DNA of 64,000 nt, from contig CP141145.1 of the NCBI GenBank assembly GCA_035235625.1, forward strand, positions 558,001 to 622,000, written 5' to 3'. Below the pieces are notes generated by a model that did not search any database, was not told the origin of the DNA, and was given only the letters and a program-made list of their open reading frames with translations. Source of the stretch: Saururus chinensis. Its lineage: Eukaryota > Streptophyta > Magnoliopsida > Piperales > Saururaceae. Below, one piece after another: positions 20,924 to 32,448 of the stretch. Position numbers and translations under genes: made by a program. Position 1 is the stretch's first letter. Each line of letters starts with the position of its first letter.

Positions 20924-23061
20924 TGTCACAACCCGAATTATTAAAATATTTTTAATAAAGTAGACGCAATAAATCATGAGGAATTTTTTTCTTAAATGCA
21001 AAACAAATCTAACAATTAAATATCCTAGTCATGATAATTGAGGTTCACAAATACAAATAGTAAAACATATGATATTACTACATGTCTCAAAAGTCTAGCC
21101 TCTGGCTTGTTGTGGGGAAGATTACCTACATTGTAGGTTGTCAAGCCTGGGTCTAGGTCTAGTGATCCAACCTATTTTTGTTATGAACCATCCTAGTCTA
21201 GGTTGGTTTGGTCCAACTTCAAAATAAATAAATAAAGGGAGGTACTGAATTGAATCTAATTTAAGGACTTTTACTTGTCAATTTTTACTTGTAAACTGAC
21301 CAAGTTTCAAGTCATGGGAAAATCCCAGAGGCTATAGAATGACTATTTACCCAACTTTTGCTCCGGTTTAGGAGCTTGTGAGTTGAGTTAAAAATTGGGA
21401 AAAAAACTAGTGAGAGGTGAGTGTGCACCCTAAATATAGACCAATTCACATGGTGGGAATAAATACCAATAAATAAGTAATTAACCTTTTTACCCCTAGG
21501 GTTAAGGGTGAATCAATGAGTGAACCAAAGACGGTTCAATGGGTTGATGACCACGTAAAATGAGACAAACCTTATCACATGTCCATGACATCAGTAAGTA
21601 CCCTTGGTATCACTTTCGGACACATTGGAGTTCGGGAAGAATCTAAACAAAATAACATAAATATCTTATGAGCAAACCAACCCACATTCGTGTGAATCGA
21701 ATCATGGGTCAATTAGAAAGTTGAACTTCTTGAGAGGATAATGACTTGAAACCCAAGAGAAAAGTAGATTATATCCCTAGTAGGAGTATCACCTTCAATG
21801 CCCTTCGGGGCAATCTAACCCATTTTAATAAAGATAAATACCCCTAACCCGAGGAGAGTGATGGCACAAGAGCATATGACTTTCTAATGCCATAATTGAG
21901 TTTATACCTTGATCAGACTATCTATTGGGACCTATGTGGGCCCTTATTATTTATAAATATTTGCTTTAATATTTGTAATGGTTGTTGTGATCATAAATTA
22001 TTACTAGCATAAGATTAATGAAAGATTAATCAAAGGGGTTAGATAGCTTTGGATTGGGAGAGAACACTTAATCAAGATAATGAGTAAAATATTCTCATAG
22101 GGGTATGGGACAATTTTATAGAATGAACATGACCCTTAATATGGCAATTTGCCTTGGTTTATAAATTGATGACAGCTTTGAATTTTGACCCTAGTCTCGG
22201 TGAGACTGTTATGGTTTGGAATAGTTATTATGAATTTTTGCTTGTTGGACAAGCACTAATAGGATTTAGGATGGTTTTCTAAATCTTAGCTCTATTGATG
22301 AGCTATTGATTTGGTTATGTCGTTGTACCTCCCCATTGGGGGAAGCTCTATGTGAGCCTTTCAAGATCATTTAGTGTGCATGCAGTCAAGGTCACTAACA
22401 TCTTGCTTGCTTGGTGTCTCTCATCACTTTTGTTTTGGGATAGTTCTGGGTCATACCCTCCCACTCCGGCTAGGTCCTTAAGGGCTATGTTGGGTGATGA
22501 CACATCCATGTGGATTCTAGGGCCCTAGTTTAAATGTACCCTTAATTAACCCTAAATATTTAAAAATTAGTGTTAATAAGTGATCATACTTTGTCAAGAT
22601 TCTAGTCTTCATGCTCTCTCTTTTTGGCCTCCATCGTCGGCCATATTCATAAAAAAAACCATTAGTGGCTCCTCTCTCACCAACACAAAAGCTCCCCCTT
22701 CCCAAGGACTTTGGGCCAACTCAACCTCCATTGGGAACCTTAACTAGGCCTCTTAAATCCAATTCCCATCAGTTTAGTTAACTAGGCCCGTAGAGAGAAT
22801 TGACCAATTGCACATCAAATTCAGGTAAACAGACCCTCCGCATTATGTATCTACTTTGAATGGTCATATCTCCCTTATCTAGACTTTGATTTTGGCATTA
22901 TTGACATCGTTTTGAAGCTCTTTCAACCTACTTTCTAACCTTATAAGTCTAACCCTAAATTCTATTTATTTAGAATGTTATTTAATTAAGAAAGTCAAAG
23001 GGTCAAACTCTCTAATTTCCACATACACATATAAAAAATTAGGAAACTCCTAGATATTACA
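20924..23061 (-). mobile_element. Solo LTR (2138 bp) with ACAAC duplication and an inverted middle
   Basis: Plus-strand ends are TGTCACAACCCG...GATATTACA, flanked by ACAAC at 20919-20923 and 23062-23066. Both outer parts match the LTR at 23590-27246 in inverse orientation: 20924-21110 resembles the reverse complement of 27040-27246, and 22520-23061 resembles the reverse complement of 23590-24000. The central part (about 21290-22400) matches 24880-26300 in direct orientation instead. No internal domain is present, so this is a solo LTR left by LTR-LTR recombination. Confidence 0.85.
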
Positions 23062-23066
23062 ACAAC

Positions 23067-23589
23067 ACCATGGCCGACTAAGTGTCCCAACATGGCCAAC
23101 CATGTGTGTAAACCATTGCATACATTTCCCAACAATGTGCACACATATGCTATGAAACGTTGCATACAGTTCATGAAACACATACACACAAGGTGTCCAA
23201 CGCATCAGCATGCCAACATATGTCACAAGCACTACTTCTAATTGTGTTGTGACAACTGGATCCACACTTGCTCCCTACTTATGGTACTACCACCCAAAAG
23301 GACAAGCCTTGTTTGGTTCCATATTTGAGTACCTTTTTGTTCACCAACTTTTTATCCATGTCCGTGGTAACTTGCCTATGGACACTGAGAGCTCCCACAA
23401 AAACATCTCTCATAGTTAGGAACTTCCATCTCAATCATTAATCATATTGAATGACTATAAAATTTTTATTTTTTGACTATTTTACCCATCTTTTTACCCT
23501 TATTTTTGTATTTTACCCATATTTTATTTCCATATGTTCTTTAATACAAGTTTGACTTGGTATGTAATGTTACTCCATGACACACCCCC
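23067..23589. other. Repeat flank between two solo LTRs
   Basis: Continuation of the sequence interrupted by the solo LTR at 20924. It contains several GTGCATACACA-like direct and inverted short repeats around 23080-23200 and no recognisable gene. The last bases (CATGACACACCCCC) form the left half of the next insertion site. Confidence 0.5.
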
Positions 23590-26500
23590 TGTAACGTCCG
23601 GGAATTTTCTAAATTCCTGAAGTTGTACACATGGAAATTAAGGTGTAGGACCCCTTGATCTTCCTATAGGAATAACTTAATCATCAGTTGGAAGTGGTGG
23701 CTGATATATATATGGATGGAAAGTAGACAGAAAGAGCTTCAAAATGCCACCAAGAACACGCGAATCAGAGTCCGTACAAGGGAGAAACGACCGTCTGAAG
23801 TTGAACATATCGTGCAGGACCCATTTACCCGAATTAAATGTGCCAATTGTCTGTTTAAGTAACTATACAGGCCCGATCAATTACTATTCCGAAATTGGGT
23901 TTTTGAGGCCTAATTTCCGATGGGATTAGGAGCCCTAATCTCATGCCTATAAAGGCCTTCTTAGGGCACAATTTGGGGTCTTTTGTCTGATTTGGGGGAG
24001 TTTTTTTGGACGGTGAAGCGATGATGGAATTTTTCGGCAAGATTCCGGCAAAGTGTTGGCGGCAGTAGATCGACAACAACTCGACTTGAGAGGTAAGATT
24101 TCGAATGGAGAACCGTAGAGATGTTGTTAATTAATTTTATTAAAATCTCTATTGATCACTGCAATTACTGTTCACGTAATTTAGTGAACAGTAATTGATT
24201 TGCAGTCATCGGATCAGCCCTCGGATTGGGGCCACGCTGGCCCTGGCCCTGGCTGTGGAGGCCCTGGCTATGGCAGCCCTGGCTGTGGCAGCCATGGTTG
24301 CAGAGGCCCTGGCTCTGGCGTCTTTAGCGGCGGCGAAATCGCTGCGCTGTATTGGCCGCCGTTTGTTAAAAAAATGATTGTTGAGGACTGGCGGCAGCGC
24401 GACGCAGCCGGCGGCCGGTGGATAGACCAGGGCTGCCGGAATTGCCGGACGATGGCTATCCGGTCAAGCCCGGCCCATCGGCCGGCCGTGGCGGCCTTCC
24501 GTTGTGACGCCACCATCTTTTTTTAAATAAAAAAAATAGAAAAATGGGCGACTTTGGCCCTCGCCGGCCGCCGAGCGGCGGCGGGGGCCAGGCCCATTGT
24601 GATCGTCGCCTGGCGGCGATCCGGTGGACCCTAGCCCACCGCCCGGCCATGGTAGCAAGTGGCGGCGCCGCCAGAGGCAAATACGCCTCTGGCTGGACGC
24701 GGGGAAGATGACCTGCGTTGCGGGTCGTCGACCCAAACCGACCCGGTCTGGGTCAATTTAAAAAAAAGAGAGAAAGAATTGAGGGGGGAGTGAACTGGGT
24801 CCGGTTCATGGGGCTAAAAGTGTCAACACAATTCTAGAAAAATACACATGTACTGGGAGAGGTTTGGGATTATTCTGACAGAGTTTCAACTCAGGGAAAA
24901 ATCCCAGAGACTGTGAAATGATCTTTTTACCCCTACTAGTTAATTATCGTAAAATATTAACTTACCCGACTTTGGGGCTCCAGTTCAGGGGCCTGTGAGT
25001 TGGTTTAAAACTTGAGAAAATTATCAGTGAGATTTTAATGAGTAACCTAATTATTTGACAAACCAATAAATGAGGAAAAATCCCAGTGAATGGATAATTG
25101 ACCCTTTTGCCCTTAGGGTTAATAGTAAACCGTTAAGCAAACCTGGGTCGGTTCAAGGGGTTCATGACCCCGTTACACGCCAAGAAAATTACACAGAGTC
25201 CATGAAGGCTAGTAGTACCCTTGGTTTTAATTTTAGAGCCATTGGATGTCATTAAAGCCTTAAACCAAATGATAGAACTACCCCTTTGAGTGCACCCGCC
25301 CACATTCATGTGAATGGAAGCGCGAGTTAGTTTGAGAGTGGAGCCTTCTAAGAGGTTAATGACTTAAAATAAATAAAAGGGTAGTGAGATGACCTAATGA
25401 ACTAAGGGAGGGTAGAATACCCCTAAGTGGTAGAATTACCCTAATGCCCTTAAGGGGCAATATATTCTGTTTCTGTCGAAATGAATAACCAAGAGTTAAG
25501 TACCCTATAAATGACTTCAAAAGAAAGGGGTGTGACCAGTAGGTGACACGAAGACCTAGACAGGTCACAGTGTCACGGGAAACCAATGGAAAACCCTAAT
25601 TCTCAGGGTTTAGGGTAGTGTATTGCACGTGTCTGTATCCCAGCGCAGAAATCCACTAGGGCATTACATACGTCACTCATGGAATATGTTAATTTACTTA
25701 TCGGGCTTGAAGTCTCTGAGCCCTGGCCTTGCGAATGAATGCAATGGGCCTCTGTTTATTATTTATATGTTTGTATGATTGCATGATTATTTATGCTGCT
25801 GCATGCTTTTAATATTAATGCATTGATTTATATCAGTAACTTAAGATTAATGAAGATTAATCAAGAGATATGGGTTGCTGTTGGTTTGGAGGGAGAACAT
25901 CTAATCAAGATAATAACTAAAATACCCTCTTTAGGGTTGGGACCAGTTCATGGAGTGAATGGGGCCCTGACATAGATTGTAACCTTGGTTAATGAACCGA
26001 GGGTGATTTTGGGATGTTCTTCAAGTCATAGCTCAATGGATGAGCTATTTAGTGGGCCGATTCACAAGCTGAAGAGGACCCACATGGTTGAGTGGTTACT
26101 TGACTGGATGAAAATAATCTAGTCTATGTTTCAGATGTTTGGGGGAGTCAATGGTCATAAGGACCTAAGACTTCTATTGATACATTAGTAATGTCTTATA
26201 AGACATTTTCTCCCAGCGTTGGGAAGGTGGAGATTGCAATATGCATCTTCATCGCCACGACGGTTTGGGTATTGACCAGAGGGTCTTTACCGCGGGTCTC
26301 CCACAGGTCTTCCCAGGACTATTTAGTACGTACAAAAAGCGGAGTCGTATGAGCATCATGGAAGGCTTGTGCTTCTCTCCAATCTATGTCCATGAGCACA
26401 GTTGGGATCCTCTTCTCCAGATTCGTGGCAGGCTATTGAGAGCCCTGGGGATTTGGGTCAAGCTGTTGTTAAGCAGTCCACTCCAAGGCTGGAGTACTTT

Positions 26501-27246
26501 GTTTGGGGATTTCTCGAGGGGCGAGTCATCTCCGAGTTGCAAATTTGATAATATTAATTATCGAACAAGGGATATGAGATAATTAATAACAATGTTTGAT
26601 ATTGCTTGTTAATTAGACAAGTCGAACGGTTAAAGGACTTACTAAAATGTAGGTTAAAAATATCTAAGCATTGTATGTGTAATGTTATACTTCATAGTAT
26701 AGAGTAGTTTCTAGGCAGAACTATGTTTGGATCGGATCTTGTTGGAAACATTGGAGATGTTGTCTGATGAGTACGTAGGCAACTAAAATCGGGTGATGTT
26801 GGCCCGATCCAAAAAATATTAATAAAACCTTTTGTCCTTTGGAAGCTCTTCTCCTATAGGCGGAGATGCTCCATTGTGGTTGTGGTTGTTGTTTGGTTTG
26901 CTTTGTTGCAGATCCTCCAGGCAACGACAAGTGAGAAGGCAAGCGTGCACAAGAGGTTTTCGCGTTTCTGTAACTCCAGTATGTAAGTGTACATTAAGCG
27001 TGAGAGTCAACTTATTATTTATTTTCAGACGGGTGACGAACTTGTACTTAGATGGATGAGCTGGTCTTTATGAATTTTCAGATGTTAGATAATATCGTAT
27101 GATTTGATATTCATATTTGTGAACCCCAATTATCATGACCTGGATATTTAATCGAAGGGTTCGTTTTGTATTTAAGAAAAAAAAATTATCTCGCTACTTA
27201 CCGTTCGTGCTATTTAAAAATACTTTTAAAAATCGTGGTCGTGACA
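23590..27246 (+). mobile_element. Solo LTR (3657 bp) with CCCCC duplication
   Basis: Starts TGTAACGTCCGGGAATTTTC, ends ATCGTGGTCGTGACA, flanked by CCCCC (23585-23589 and 27247-27251). Removing it joins CATGACACACCCCC to TTGACCCAAACCCGG, which resembles the intact related sequence CGTGCCCCCCTTGACCCAAAC near 27628, so the empty site is recognisable. A GC-rich stretch at 24220-24740 encodes only Ala/Leu or Pro/Gly low-complexity frames. No internal retroelement genes are present. Confidence 0.85.
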
Positions 27247-27251
27247 CCCCC

Positions 27252-28066
27252 CTTGACCCAAACCCGGTCCAAGGAGATGCAACAAAGCACGATGAAGTAG
27301 AAAAGCTAACCCAAATAGCTAGGTCGAAGAACACAACATGTGCCCTTTATGCAAAAGCAATTAAGAGAAAATGAAGAAGTTAATTAAAGCAATCTTAGTC
27401 CAACACATTACTCACATAATATCATGGAACAAGCCTAAAAAGGAAACATCATGTCTAAGCCATCACAAGGCTATCCAAAAACAACATGAAAAGTAATGAA
27501 GTCTTAACATATGTCATAACATGGGACTATCTCTTCACAAAATAGCTAGCCCACACTCCATGCTTGAATCTACTAGGCTCCATGCTTGAAAAACAGTTCA
27601 CCTTGAATGTCAAGCCCCACCACTCCGTGCCCCCCTTGACCCAAACCCGATCTGGGGTGGTGAGACATGACGTGGTGAAGCAAAAAGCTAACCCAAAAGG
27701 GTTCTTATCGAAGTACACAACATGTACCCTTTGTGAAAAAGTAAATAACAGAATGAAAAATAGACCAAGGCTTACTTAGTTCATCATCACACCCACAACA
27801 TATAAAGCAAATAGTTGCAAGCCCAAAGGCCACATCATATCTAAAGCCATTACAGGCTACCCATAACATGAAATTAATATGTTTCAACATCAACATGATG
27901 CTAACATAAGTCTAAGCATGGAAAATTAACTAGCCCCATCTCTCATAAGTGTATCTACTCATCCTCGAGTTTGTGATACAAACCATCTTGAGCACCTATA
28001 TGACAAAACATACAACCCCAAAACAAAAGAGGGGTGAGCTTAACTCAAAAAAGGTTTCAAAATGAA
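27252..28066 (-). mobile_element. Two partial minus-strand gypsy LTR ends
   Basis: Two related segments (27252-27600 and about 27605-28060) both begin with CTTGACCCAAACCCG and run through an AACACAACATGTGCCC-like block. They match the reverse complement of the 3' portion of the LTR ending at 63435. They are truncated LTR 3' ends on the minus strand; the second is cut by the MULE copy at 28067. Confidence 0.6.
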
Positions 28067-28530
28067 GGGAAAATTATATAAATAATAATTTTAAAAAAAT
28101 ATTTACCAAAATAAACCACTTTGGGAAGTATTTCCCAAAGTGGTGTTCCTTTTTTCCATGCAGGAGTAGATTTTTTTTTAATTTTTAAGTTGATTTCGTC
28201 ATTTAGAATGACAAAATTGGTTTCAAGATGATTTCGTCGTTCTAAACAACGAAACCGTTTATAAGTTGACCCGGTTTCATCATTTTGAATGACGAAATCA
28301 ACTTAAGCTGATTTCATCGTTCTGAACGACGAAACTGCCATACTTATCCATTTCATCCTTCAGTCTCGGCAACAATACTAATTTTGTCATTCAGAACGAC
28401 AAAATCATCGTCATTATACACGTGAACCCGCTCCGCCTCTAGTCGCATTTCCAGTCCAGTCATCCAGTCGCATTTCTTCCTCAACTTATGTTGATTTCGT
28501 CATTCAGAACGACAAAATCATCATCGTTAT
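28067..28530 (+). repeat. Terminal repeat of the second MULE copy
   Basis: Palindrome CCACTTTGGG...CCCAAAGTGG at 28116-28143 plus repeated GATTTCGTC-type stems. The GATTTCGTCATTCAGAACGAC unit occurs twice, at 28379-28405 (degenerate) and 28493-28515. Each copy is followed by a related GCGAACCCGCTC...CTAGTCGC block, so about 110 bp is locally duplicated. Confidence 0.7.
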
Positions 28531-29270
28531 ATAGCGAACCCGCTCTGCCTCTAGTCGCGTTTCTAGTCCAGTCGTTCAGTCGCGTTTCTTCCTGCAATCC
28601 AACGTTCCGCTCCGCCGCCTCTGCCGACGTTCGGCCCGCCGCTAGTCCCGCCGCCGACATCCAGCCCACCACCAGTCCCACCGCCAGTCTTGCTTTCTCC
28701 TCCCCACAGCATTTTTTGTAGGCCGCCATTTTAATTGTGCCCATTTTGCACCGAATCCGTGGTACCCTAATTCTTCATTTTGTTAAATAATTGGTTTAAA
28801 AATATCTTGATGTAAAGTCTGTGCTTAAATTAAATATTTGCTAAGTGTCTAAGTTTTTCATTTTGCCTCTTACGAAAGTATATTTTGCCTCTTGTGAAAG
28901 TACTGCTCCAGGTTGTTTTGGTGTTGGTAAGTAGCTTATGAACTCTCTATTAATTCAGTATTTTGGTGTAATATGCGATTTGGATGATTTAGTTAAAAAT
29001 GAGCATTTTTTGTCGAGGGGCTTTAGTGCTTTTTTTAGGGCTTATATGGTTTGTGACATTGCATCTGTTATCGCATCAATTATGTAATTTTATTGATTAG
29101 AAAATTTGCTCATTAATATAAAGTCTTCATGATATGCTTATATACTTGGTAAATCTATTAGTTTCTATGCGTATATATTTTGAAAATATATTGGTTGGGG
29201 TAGATGTTAGTATTAGTTTGCTTAATCTAATATTAATTTAATTTATTATTTATGAATTAATTGAATAGAA

Positions 29271-30844
29271 ATGGCAGAAAAAATGGTTAGTTTTTTAAGT
29301 AACTACGACGGACGCATAGAAGGATTATTAATTAAGAAACCGTCTACATTTGATGAATTTGAGATGCACGTAGCAAGCAAGGTTGGGTTGGATCGAAGAA
29401 GATGGAAAATTACTATTAAATATAATATTTCATCTTATGGATCGAGAATGATACTAATGTGCATAAATGATGATACATCAATGGCTTTTATGTTTTACCA
29501 CTCATGTGACAAAATTTCTTTCGAGTTATTTCTCGAAAAAGAGGCCCGAGTGACAAGTGAAAGGCGAAGTAGTTCACATAGGAGCTCTCACAGAAGCTCA
29601 CATAGGAGCTCAGATAGAAATGTGAACAATGAAAGTCATATGCCAATGACGGTGGATGACGAAGAAGAAAGAAATTTATCTATGACAGTAGCTTCAAATT
29701 AACGTCATAGGTCGTCTGCCCCTATTTATGATGGAAGTGGACCTAATTGGAAGTAAGATTGATTTAGTTGTGAATACGTTTTGAATCTTATTATCCTTTA
29801 ATGAAAATATGTTTAGCTAAATTTTGAGATTTTGTGTGTAATATGGAAGGTCCACGATGCATGCACATGAGCCATTTAGCGTTCAAATGTCTCAAGACGG
29901 TGCATGGTATGAAACTCAAAGTTCGATGGGCCTTCATTACCCCTACACGTATGTTGGTCATACCGATGCTGGACCATCCACTCAAAGGTGAAATATATAT
30001 TTATAAATGAATTCAACTTTTTTAGGCTTACGAAATTTAATACATATGCGATGTTTATATGTAGGGGGGGATATGCCTACGGTGAAGATATTGATGAAAA
30101 TGAGGATAATGAAGGTGAAGATAATATTGACGAAGTAAGTGGAGAAGATTCTGACATGAATGTAGAAGGGGTTAGAGGTGAAGAAAGCGCTCAATAGATA
30201 GTTGACGGCGAGGGGGATGATGCGGTAGACAATGCTATTGCTGGGAATGATATGAATATAGATGATGAAGAGCTGCCGTACTGTGAAGTGGAGCCACTTT
30301 ATGTACATATCACAGATGAGGAGATAGATACAGCAACTAATTCTACAATGGATATGGACCAATAAAATGAAGATGAGTTATATGTTGGCCGCATATTTGA
30401 GAATAAAGAAATATTTGTTATAGCCTTGTAGGAGTTTTGCATTCAAAATCATGTTGAATACAAGGTTGTACGAACAAATTTGTCAGAGTATACAGTGAAG
30501 TGCATTGATAACACTTGCCCTTGGAGAGTGCATGGCTCAATAAAAAGGGGTGGTGGTTCCTTTAAATTGAAGACGTATAAAGGTGATCACACATGTCGGA
30601 ATATCTAGCTTAGCACAGATCATAGGCAGTGAAGTGCCTCCTTTATTTTGAAGGTCATAATGTCTATTATCCAAGCCAAATTAACTCTCACACCAGGGGA
30701 TATTATTCAAAGAATGAAAGAGAAGTTTTATGTTGACATATCTTATAAGAAAGCATGGGCAACAAGGAATATGACAATCAAGGCTATTTATGAAGATTGA
30801 GTAGAATCATATAAATTGTTGCCAATGTATTTAAGGACAATGCA
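29271..30844 (+). pseudogene. MULE transposase 5' half, truncated
   Basis: The first exon-like frame (29271-29702) opens MAEKMVSFLSNYDGR and ends with a Ser/Arg/His repeat (three to four copies of SSHR) and an acidic segment. The protein resumes across stops and shifts. It has the acidic linker (30090-30200), the DELYVG / VVRTNLSEYTVKC block (30370-30520), the GDHTCR block (30580-30600) and LTPGDIIQRMKEKFYVDISY (30687-30750), with a stop near 30798, and is cut at about 30844. The first copy lacks the SSHR repeat because its N-terminal region is rearranged. Catalytic residues are not present, so it is inactive. Confidence 0.82.
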
Positions 30845-30934
30845 CTCTAAATCTATGACTTAAGTTAAGCACATCTACTCGACAAAAAAGATACAAAGGT
30901 GATGATATTTTGAATCCCCAGCTTCATCGCAACA

Positions 30935-31066
30935 CATTTGAACTGGGTGCTGCACTACAGTGTAAATAGGAGGGGCAGACCTATTCTGCCCATGCGCCTA
31001 GGTCTCAGTCATGGCTGGGGGTCTGCCCCTCTCTATTCACACTGTAGCGCGCCAATGTTTCAAATT
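30935..31066. repeat. Foldback hairpin of about 132 bp (MITE remnant or small-RNA-like stem)
   Basis: The arms 30935-30981 and 31019-31066 pair over about 45 bases. Each holds a CTACAGTGT(A/G)AATAG core and an AGGGGCAGACC inner end, with ATTTGAA at the outer end; the loop is about 37 bases. No target duplication was found. The size and near-perfect stem suit a small MITE or a young miRNA-like hairpin; I cannot choose between them. Confidence 0.6.
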
Positions 31067-31584
31067 TTTGCTCAGTCCATTCTCTTACATCATCAAATGC
31101 ACAAAAGAAGCATCAGGTACGACTCATATGAGTTCTTTATACGCTGTTAATTTGTTACATGTGTGAATTCATCTACATCTAAGTGATAGCAGCAGGTGAT
31201 CATATGAATAAAATTTATAGTCAGCTGGCCATAGCACTGCGTGAACTCTACTGATCCAACAGAAAGGATTTCGTTAGATAGTACTGATCTACTGAACTCT
31301 GCGTGAGTGTACTGCCATCTTTATGTGCATTAATTCATCTCCTGATGAGGATACTTCCCTTAGGCAAAGCCTTTGGCAGCTGATGAAAAATAGCCAAACA
31401 GAACAGCAGTCAAAATATTACTCTTCAGATATAAATTTGTTTTGTTTTTCTAACAAGAACTAGGCGCATGCAAACGCTACGTAATTAACCTCACTAGCTA
31501 CTGATCTAATCAAGAACAACTGTTTGAACAAGGGCAAATCATTCTTCAGCAGCTTAAACAAATTGAGCTTAAAAATGCTGATAA
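31067..31584. other. Interval 3' of the minus-strand unknown gene
   Basis: AT-rich sequence that may hold the 3' untranslated part and possibly a last exon (a 14-residue VASEVNYVAF... frame ending at 31460) of the neighbouring gene. Nothing else seen. Confidence 0.4.
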
Positions 31585-32223
31585 TTAAGTACATGCAAAC
31601 AGATCGAGTTTGAAGGTAATTAAAATACCTGTTGAAGATGACTCGATTACGATGACATGCATGGGCGTATTGCCGGGAGGAAGCGGCAGCCGTAGGGGGC
31701 AAAGCTTATTGTTCACGGGCTCGCGAAAACAAACGACGATGTCATCCAGGCAGGTCTCCTCCTCCAACTTCGTTTTCAGCCTCGCAATACTAATTCCCCT
31801 GAAGATGATGAACGACTCCTCCTCCGTCTCATCAACCTCTCCGTCATCGTTCCCCACTGCGAAGTAGATTAACCTGAGCTGGCGCCGCTTCAACGTAACA
31901 AAAACAAATCAAGAACATAAGAGGAAGCAAATCTGAGAAAAAAGAATAGCAGGAACGGCGCGCGGTGCTGAAGAAAAGTGAAAGCGTACCACGAGTGGGG
32001 GGAAAGGTGGGTTGCATAGCAACTCTTCGGAGTCGCTCGAGCTATCTCCTTCTAACCAGCCTGAGAGTGAGATGGACCCAACATTCTCCGGCTCTGAGAG
32101 ATCCGGTAATGGCTCTTCTTCGGGCTTCAGCTCCACTGCGTCGACGTCCCAGAGAAGTGAAAGTGAATCTGCGTACCCGCATGGGTTTGTCATGGAATTG
32201 CTGTGCTTTGGGGTCCACCCCAT
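31585..32223 (-). CDS. Unidentified two-exon (or longer) host gene
   Basis: Proposed exon 1 is 31990-32223 (ATG 32223; a second in-frame ATG at 32193 is equally possible). Exon 2 is 31585-31887, joined in phase by a GT-AG intron of 102 bases. Exon 1 encodes an acidic Ser/Glu/Pro-rich stretch (VELKPEEEPLPDLSEPENVG, then GDSSSDSEELL). Exon 2 encodes an alternating hydrophobic/charged domain: RRQLRLIYFAVGNDDGE, FIIFRGISIARLKTKLEEET, DDIVVCFREPV, PMHVIVIESS. The exon 2 domain looks like a compact alpha/beta fold, loosely PB1/ubiquitin-like, but I recognise no family. A donor at 31628 (AG|GTATTTTA) could lead to a further short exon near 31460-31500, so the C-terminus is uncertain. It stands head to head with the J-domain gene. 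The intact frame over both exons and the absence of transposon motifs favour a real gene. Confidence 0.55.
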
Positions 32224-32448
32224 GAGTGGGCCCCACCTACGTAATGATTTGCTGGATATGGACCCAACAAAAACCAGGGAAGTTTCCCATTTTAAATCGA
32301 GGAAACTTCCGAATACTAGTGAGATCCTGAATTGAAAGCACCGACTTTGGAAGAGGAGTGTACATAAAGAAGGATGGTAACCCTAACCTAGTTGCAAGAC
32401 ACAGTTTCCATCGATTCATCAATCATCAAGCTCAATCTCTGTTCATCC
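32224..32448. promoter_or_regulatory. Possible bidirectional promoter, 225 bp
   Basis: Only 225 bases separate the start codons of two divergent genes (minus-strand unknown gene, plus-strand J-domain gene), so their leaders and promoters must share this interval or overlap. No consensus TATA box is obvious. Confidence 0.4.

Larger units (their letters stand above)
28067..30844 (+). mobile_element. Second MULE copy, truncated, plus strand
   Basis: Begins GGGAAAATTATATAAATAAT, equal to the terminus of the first copy. A 28-bp palindrome (28116-28143) and an array of GATTTCGTC / GACGAAATC half-sites (28190-28520) follow. These half-sites have drifted from CCTTTAGAAGG to CATTCAGAACG types. The transposase 5' half follows at 29271. 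Homology to the first copy stops abruptly at about 30844 (equivalent to 7475), so the DDE core, PMD gene and far terminus are missing. No target duplication can be tested. Confidence 0.82.

Noticed and set aside
24195-24526. Ala/Leu-rich and Gly/Pro-rich frames near 24200-24740
   Set aside because: Short GGCCCTGGC-type repeats inside a solo LTR produce them; no signal of a real protein.
31610-31867. Plus-strand frame opposite exon 2 of the unknown gene, and similar shadows opposite the J-domain gene
   Set aside because: The minus-strand frame (31585-31887) and the plus-strand J domain carry protein-like sequence and splice sites; the opposite frames are composition shadows.
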